In this document: positions 58,029 to 64,000 of the stretch, one piece after another
Position numbering within the stretch: position 1 is the stretch's first letter
Layout of the letters: each line of letters opens with the position of its first letter
DNA from: Galbula dea
Lineage: Eukaryota; Chordata; Aves; Piciformes; Galbulidae
Direction of reading: 5' to 3'
Assembly (NCBI GenBank): GCA_013399015.1
Contig: VWZX01002368.1
Coordinates: 62,001-126,000 of the forward strand
DNA length: 64,000 bases
The notes under the pieces: model-generated
The model's database searches: none
What the model was told of the DNA's origin: nothing
What the model saw: only the letters and a program-made list of their open reading frames with translations
Program-made: the position numbers and the translations under genes

Positions 58029-59278
58029 AAGTGCCATAATGCTGTGGATATCATCCTTTAGCTGGCAGAAAAATAGGTTTCTTTGCAATATTTTTAAAAG
58101 AACATTCATTTCAGACTAGAAAGCAAAAAAAAAATTTTAAATCTCCCTTTCAAACATCAGCCACCATTTCTAGCATTATTGTATCAGGCTAATGCATTCT
58201 GGTTTTTAAAGCTCCAAATTAGGAAAAAGGAATAGTTGGTTTTAACTTTGCTTGAAAGCTGCCCAGTGTTACATTTGCTTATTGGAGCTTCATTAAACTC
58301 AGGTTTCCATCTGCCTCTTTTTTATACCATTTTCAAATCCTAAATAAAAGCATTAGTCCTCTCTGCTGGTTATTGCAAACCATTCTTGTCAGTTATGGCT
58401 TTCTTGGCAAAAAAACCCTCTACCTTTAAAAATTTAGCTGATATTTCTATATAAAAAGCAACAACACTATGGAAAAAAAAAAATCCCCCAAAACCCCAAA
58501 CTCCTGGCCTTTCCAAACAGGTCGATATATTTGTAACATCTTCACCAAGTTCATGTATCTTCTTTATTGCTCTTCATAAACAGGCTATTGGATCCTTTGG
58601 ACTTCCAACATGAAAAATGAAAGAATTTCCTCTCATTCTTGCCTCTCTTATCTCATAATTGTTTTGTTCAGAGCAGTAGGAGAGACCAATATAAATGTCT
58701 CTGCTGTTTTATTTGCCCTTTTCAAGCTCATTCATACTTTTCTCGAGGGCATTTTTTTTTCTCCTTCTCCTTTTGAATTTGTATCTTTTTACTGCTCTGT
58801 ACACACAAGCAAGCTAAATTGTTTGAGATTTTATTCCAGAGCCCTATGTAGCACAGATAGCAGAACAAAATATTTAGCAGCAAGATTTCACAGTGTCTTG
58901 TAATGATGGTATGAGGTAAAAAATTTAGGGCTACGTTCAGCCCTGAGGAATACCTGTAGAACAGAACTTATGTTCCCAAACCTGTTAATCTTGTGAGCAC
59001 ACGGCACCAGCCATCCCTTTTTCCATACATCTTGGGCTACATTGTCACAACCTTTGCTCTGAGCTCATAAAGAAAAAGATGAAAGAAACAGCTGGATACT
59101 AACAGCTGACAGCTCTGTCCTGTGTGACAGGGCTCACAGCTCATCCACATCTTGACTTATGGCAAGTACAAGCAGAGCAAGCAAAGAGACAGTTTCAGGA
59201 AAGACTTTATTGCTGATGAATTTAGGAATAAAAATTGTGGTGTGGAGCTTCAAAGAAGTCCTGGGACAGGATACTGTT
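58029..59278. other. Unique sequence without recognised gene
   Basis: A 97-codon plus frame (58610-58903) has no domain. Several A- and T-runs occur (for example near 58470 and 58750). Confidence 0.45.
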
Positions 59279-60111
59279 TGTACTCAGTTCGCATGGCAAG
59301 GTTCTTGTAGCAGTGAGGCCACAGAGGTGGCTTCTGTGTGAAGATGCTAGAAGTTTTTTCTATGTCCAATAGAGCCAATGTTAGTCAGGTCCAAGATGAG
59401 CCTGCTGGTGGCCAAGGCAGGGCCCATTCATGATGGTGGTTACACCTCTAGAATAACAAATTTAAGAAGGGGAAAAAAAGCCCAAACCTACAGAATGACA
59501 ACTGCAGTCAGAAGAGAGGTGTGACAATAGGTGAGAGAAGCAACTCTACAGACGCCCAAGTCAGAGAAGAGGGGGGAGCAGGTGCTCCAGGTACCAGAGC
59601 TGAGATTCCTCTGAAGTCCATGGCGAAGAAAATGGTGAGGCAGGCTCTCCCCCTGCAGCCCACACTGAAGAATTTTTTGGATGACTGTCTCCTGTGGAAG
59701 GGACCCCACACAGGAACAGGGAAAGAGTGTGAGGAGTCCTCCCTTTGAGAAGGAACGAGCAGCAGAAACATGTGATCAATTAACTGCAATTTCCGTTCCT
59801 CATCCCTCTGTGCTGCTCGAGGGGTGGGAGGCAGAAAAGTTGAGAGTAAAGTTTAGCCCAGGAAGAAGAGAGGAGTAGAAGAAAGGTGTTTTTAAGATTT
59901 GGTTTTCTCATTATCCAGTTCTGGTTTGATTGGTAATAAATTAAACTACTTTCCTCAAGTCGAGTGTTTGCCCATGATGGTAATTGCTGAGTGATGTCTC
60001 CTTGTCCTTATCTCAACCCATTGTAGTTTCTCTACCCTGTTCATCTGAGGAGGGAAGTGATGGAGTGGCTTTGGTGAGTACCTTGCATCCAGACAGGGTC
60101 AACCCACCACA
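59279..60111 (-). mobile_element. Nearly complete ERV LTR, family A (probably solo)
   Basis: On the minus strand it starts TGTGGTGGGTTGACCCTGTC (plus-strand end at 60111) and ends ...GCGAACTGAGTACA (59279), giving TG...CA ends and 833 bp. Internal landmarks include CATCATGGGCAAACACTCGA, TTAATTTATTACCAATCAAA, GGAGGACTCCTCACACTCTT and CACAGAAGCCACCTCTGTGG. No coding remnants lie on either side, so it is probably a solo LTR. The flanking 5 bp (CTGTT before, CCAGT after) do not match, so a target duplication is not evident. Several short open frames inside it are chance. Confidence 0.82.
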
Positions 60112-60274
60112 CCAGTAAAGACCCATTTCCTGTAGCTGAGCCTTCTTGCCATGAAACTCTGCTAACCAAATAGATAAATGCTGCTCCTGCCTTCCTCCAA
60201 CTTCCTACATGTAGCTTAGGGAAAGAACTTGGGGTGTTTCTAGATGCAAAGGTTAGAGAGGGCTGTGGGTTGAC

Positions 60275-60320
60275 TTAACCTATACCTATATATGTATGTA
60301 TACATATATATAGGTTAATA
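60275..60320. repeat. AT-rich inverted repeat
   Basis: TTAACCT ... AGGTTAA outer arms enclose ACCTATATATGTA and a nearly exact reverse complement with one extra TA. Could extrude as a cruciform or reflect (TA)n slippage. Confidence 0.8.
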
Positions 60321-61806
60321 ATGTTGAATAAAATTTCTATAACCAAAGCTAACTTTCTCCCACAACCTTTTGCTAGCTGAAATCTAGCACAGCAAAAAAT
60401 CTGTGCCTGTGTTTTCAGATGGCAGCCTGTAAGTCATAAGACTGATATGGGAATAAAGGTGATATGCCATTAATTATACAACAGAACCTGCTGTGAGAAT
60501 CTAGACAAGGAATTGTGGAAATGATCTCTTAAGGGAAATTGTCATTTGGTGTTTTTTTCTATCCCCTTCTTTCCTCTGTAGTTTCTTATACCACGCTCAC
60601 ATCTGTAGCATCCAGTGGAGCATTAAGCAATGTGACTAACATCTGTCAAACGTGTGGTGTCTGCTTATGTGAATGCTTACTTGGAGTGTTCCCGAGGCTT
60701 GGCAGCTGGTTATCTTTTGTAAGCTGGAAATCAATCAAGGAGGGCTTCTGCCAAACCTGAGTTTTTTCCACTCTTCTCCTTACTAATCGCAGCAGACATT
60801 CTCTTGCTGAGATAAAGACCAGTAAGTTGTGGAACTGACAAACAGAAGTGCTCAGAGACACTGCCTGGGATGCTTGGGCAAGCTAAGTCTTCTGGGGACT
60901 AGTGGAGAGGAGCACCCTGTGTTGCCTCATGAGGTGAATCCTCATGAAGTGAATCCTCAACTTCAGTTTTCATTGGCTATGCTGTGACAGTTCAGGGACA
61001 CTTCATTCAGGAACTGGGGAAGATTGCCTGAAATGTGTCATTCCAGAAGTAGCCCAAAAAGGACAATCCTGCCACTGCACAATGGGAGTGAAAGCTCACT
61101 TTTTCATGGCCATCTTTTCTGTGATGATCAGAGTGCTGGGTAAGGCAGAGTGATAACTGCTTTAATAAAACAGAGTAAGAAGAGGAATATAGATAGCAAG
61201 TAAATCTTACACCCCTTCAGACAGTGGCACCCCACGTTCATGCAGAGTTGCATGGGCCCAGAACATATTTTTCCATGACAGAGTGCACAGGGTGGATCCT
61301 GTCCATGGAGAGAAGTATCTCCTTTTTGGTTATTCAAGCTAATACATAATTTCCTTACCAGAAAAAAATTCTATTTGCAAAGGAATTCTGCATGACAACT
61401 TCTCACTGCATTATTAGATAAAAGCAAGGACACACAAGCAGCATAATCTCTGGTACCAGGTGGGAGCTGCCCACAGGATCACTCTTACAATGAGCTGGTT
61501 GAGACTGTCCTGCAACCAAGGGGCTTGTGTGACACAGCACATCTTGAAGGCCACGCTGGACATGCAGCATAGTGCAGCACAGCACAGGCTACTCAAATTA
61601 ACTGCTGTGTGGATCAAGAACTCCACAAGCATATGCTGTAACTTATAGATTACACTAACAACACGTGGGCTTTTCAAGCCCTAAATAGTGTCCAATGGAG
61701 CAGACAAGGCCTCTTCAGGATCACTGACTGCTCAAATACAACATCTTCTGCACGGCTCCCATTACAGGCAGTAAGAGGGGTTTTTGAAGAGGTTCTGGCA
61801 GAGTTA
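60321..61806. other. Unique sequence with a 15-bp doublet
   Basis: CTCATGAGGTGAATC and CTCATGAAGTGAATC stand head to tail at 60926-60955 (one mismatch). Open frames on both strands (up to 87 codons near 61414-61677) show no domain. Confidence 0.45.
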
Positions 61807-62045
61807 GGATCATCTAACCTGGCCTTGAATACTTCCCTGGAGGAAGCATCCACAAATTCTCTAGGCAGTTCAAGTGCTTCACCACCCTCATAGTAAAGAA
61901 TTTCTTCCTAGTATCCAGTATAGTCTACCCTCTTTCAGTTGGAAACTATTACCCCTCATCTTATGACTACACTCCCTGCCTCTCCACATCTTTCCTGTAG
62001 GTTCCCTTTAAGTACTGTAAGATTGCTACAAGGTTCCTTGAGGAA
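61807..62045 (-). repeat. CR1 LINE fragment, antisense, older
   Basis: Plus strand GGATCATCTAACCTGGCCTT, GAATACTTCCCTGGAGGAAG, GTAAAGAATTTCTTCCTAGT and CCCTTTAAGTACTGTAAGAT follow the reversed CR1 ORF2 C-terminal region ('GGCCTTGAACACTTCCAGGG... GAAGAATTTCTTCCTAATA... CCCTTTAAGTACTGGAAGG'). The CR1 3' terminus itself is degraded. Confidence 0.85.
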
Positions 62046-63546
62046 GCAGGGCAGTTGGGTGGCTGTGTATAGCTGCTGCCCCAGGACATAATATTACCTT
62101 TTGGGGGTCTTTTTCTCCTTCCTGATCTCCATTTCAAGCTCATTGCAAGTCACAGAACAGCTGTCATTGACCCGGACATGCCTCTTACCATTGACAGCAA
62201 GATACCTAACTCTATTTGAGTAATTTTTTGGCTCTGCCCTTTGGTGAAAAGGTGTATCAGCCTTTTTATGGCAACACAACCTTGAACAGAATAACAGTGT
62301 TGAGGATTTAGCCATCCCAGATCCCAGATTCAGAGGTATGTAAATCCTACTGACTCATTTATTTAATAACAGTATTGAGAGAGGAAAATCTGTGTGGGAC
62401 CATACCATTTGAGAGGTCTCCTGACAGCAATGCAGCTTCCAGTCCATGACTGTTGCAACTATGCCTTGAAGCAGGTCTCACCCCATTTAAGGTCATTACC
62501 CTGGGTCTCACAGCCTTCCTGAGACAGGCAAACGTAACTAGTGGCCAACAGTGACAAAGAGATCCATATGTATGAGAATGGATGTTTGCTTTCTGTGGTG
62601 AGCAAGAAATTTATTTCAAAAGATGAACTGTACATTATGATAGATAAAATTTGTTCTATCATTTACAAAACACTTGAAGTACAGTTACTGAAGTACACCT
62701 ATTTAATACAATGCTGAAACAAAATACCTACTAAGAAATTAGCTCAATTAGCTGAAACATTTTTCTTTCTACCACTAACCTAAGACATGTAAAATTTTGT
62801 TATGTTTAATAGCTGTCTGGGCTCCTGCTGTAATGACTTCAATCAGTGAACAGAGCTATGATGTTTTTGCCATGTGAAGTTTAAATGGAGGGCAAGGCAT
62901 TCAAAGGGAAATTTCAGAGAAACACAACAAGCTGCTGGACTTGACAGAGGCAGGGAGGTCAGGAGAGAACAGGTAGATTTGTAAGTCATTGATGCAAAGC
63001 AGATAGCTGTAGTCATGTGAGGCAGCCAGCTCACTGAGAGGAAGGTTCTAAATGAGAAGAGTGAGTCAGGGACATTATCAATAATTTGCAAGTAACTGCG
63101 TGGTTGTACATGTGATCTCAGAGACACTGTAGGAAGTGCCTTCTGGGACTCAAATACTGTAGAGGAATCGAGCATGGAAGGAGACAGAGGGTGTTTCTGC
63201 AGCAATACTTCAGCTTCAGTTGGGATTGTGCACTAGAAGTAAATCTGATCACCAGCTGTAGGCTCATAACAAGTGGTCTCAGAGTAGGCAAACTGGACAC
63301 TTTAGGGATTAAATTAAACCAAAGGATGTGCTCTAGGTGACTGCAGCTTCCAAGAGGAGTTCATTTCCCTGGATGAGAGTAAACCCAGCCCAAAATAAAG
63401 CCTCCAAAACAATTTTAGTGTGAATGTCAGGTCTTTAGCATCACTTTTCTTAGTGTTACAGCACTCCTTCTACAGTGTCCCACTACTTGCTCACGTAAGC
63501 ACAGCTATGATGGTATTTTTTTCAACTTTACTGCAGACTTCCTGTA
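62046..63546. other. Unique sequence without recognised gene
   Basis: A 120-codon minus frame (62843-63205) is rich in Ser and Leu and shows no domain. It is probably a chance frame. Confidence 0.45.
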
Positions 63547-63605
63547 TGAACTCACATAAATCACTTCATTTCTCTATGTCTGTGTCCTTCATATATGAAA
63601 TACTC
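63547..63605 (+). repeat. Possible MIR-like fragment
   Basis: CATAAATCACTTCATTTCTC then TATGTCTGTGTCCTTCATAT resemble 'GCAAATCACTTTACCTCTCTATGCCTCAGTTTCCTCATCTGTAAAAT'. Weak. Confidence 0.4.
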
Positions 63606-64000
63606 TTAATATCATATCCTGCGCTCACTGGGACATGGAAAGGGTAAAATTGTCAACATATATCAGACATTCAGACACCATGGTGACAAGCATCCCTCTA
63701 CAAGGCAGGGGAAACATTCTGTTTCAAACAAGATTTCACTGGTGTTCAGTAAGTGAGATGAGGACCTTACCCTGAGCACTAAGGACAAACATATGGACCA
63801 GATTCCTTGATTCAGTGACCTGTGCCCTTTCTGGTGTACTCCAAAAAGTAGATCTTGATGAAAGAGAACATGACATAACCAAAGACAACAAGCTGAAGAA
63901 ACAACACTGCCAGCTCTGAGTGGTGGGTACCTCAACTTGATGTCTTCATGTCTTTTTAAGATACACTGAAATGTTCCTCCACTCTGTATAATGTTCTGGC
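63606..64000. other. Unique sequence without recognised gene
   Basis: A 90-codon minus frame (63663-63935) has no recognisable domain. Nothing else seen. Confidence 0.45.

Noticed and set aside
1..64000. CRISPR array, operons, bacterial promoters or ribosome binding sites
   Set aside because: The repeat content is that of a bird nuclear genome. No regularly spaced identical repeats and no tightly packed coding frames are present.

Overview
The window looks like nuclear DNA of a bird, from an intergenic stretch or a very long intron. The main evidence is its repeats. Short CR1 LINE fragments occur throughout, with the avian 3' end (ATTCTGTG octamers, 'GGTTGGAAGGGACC' on the reverse strand). 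There are also avian-type ERV LTRs and strongly decayed amniote repeats of MIR/CORE-SINE and L3/CR1-like type. Base composition is AT-rich. I found no convincing protein-coding exon, no intact tRNA or rRNA gene and no bacterial-style operon. The longest open frames (up to 162 codons) look like chance frames or antisense of repeats. The only recognisable coding remnants are pieces of CR1 reverse transcriptase.

Layout. 1-17 kb: unique AT-rich sequence with a few simple repeats, old MIR traces, one possible LTR (about 7.7-8.06 kb) and a 23-bp palindrome (7438-7460). 17.67-17.82 kb: a tRNA-Glu(CTC)-like sequence joined directly to a CR1 3' tail on the minus strand, the most distinctive object here. 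22-25.5 kb: old CR1 and MIR pieces. 26.3-27.4 kb: three retroelements in a row (a truncated LTR of family A, a short LTR of family B with a TATA box, and a CR1 3' end). 28-34.6 kb: scattered CR1 and MIR fragments. 40.2-41.9 kb: an old palindromic repeat, then a CR1 whose reverse-transcriptase part is inverted relative to its C-terminal/3' part, with the window's single ambiguous base (41463) near the junction. 45-51 kb: MIR, an exact 32-bp duplication and a roughly 950-bp relic of an ancient L3/CR1-like LINE. 55.8-60.1 kb: an A-rich tract, a perfect hairpin, the 3' part of a family A LTR and, about 3 kb away in the opposite orientation, a nearly complete copy of the same LTR (833 bp). An exact 54-bp duplication lies between them. 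61.8-62.0 kb: one more CR1 fragment.

No genes act together here. The content is transposon history at several ages: very old (MIR, L3-like, short amniote repeats), intermediate (CR1, LTRs) and recent (the two exact tandem duplications). Family assignments rest on recalled consensus sequences, not on a database search, so boundaries are approximate unless stated otherwise.
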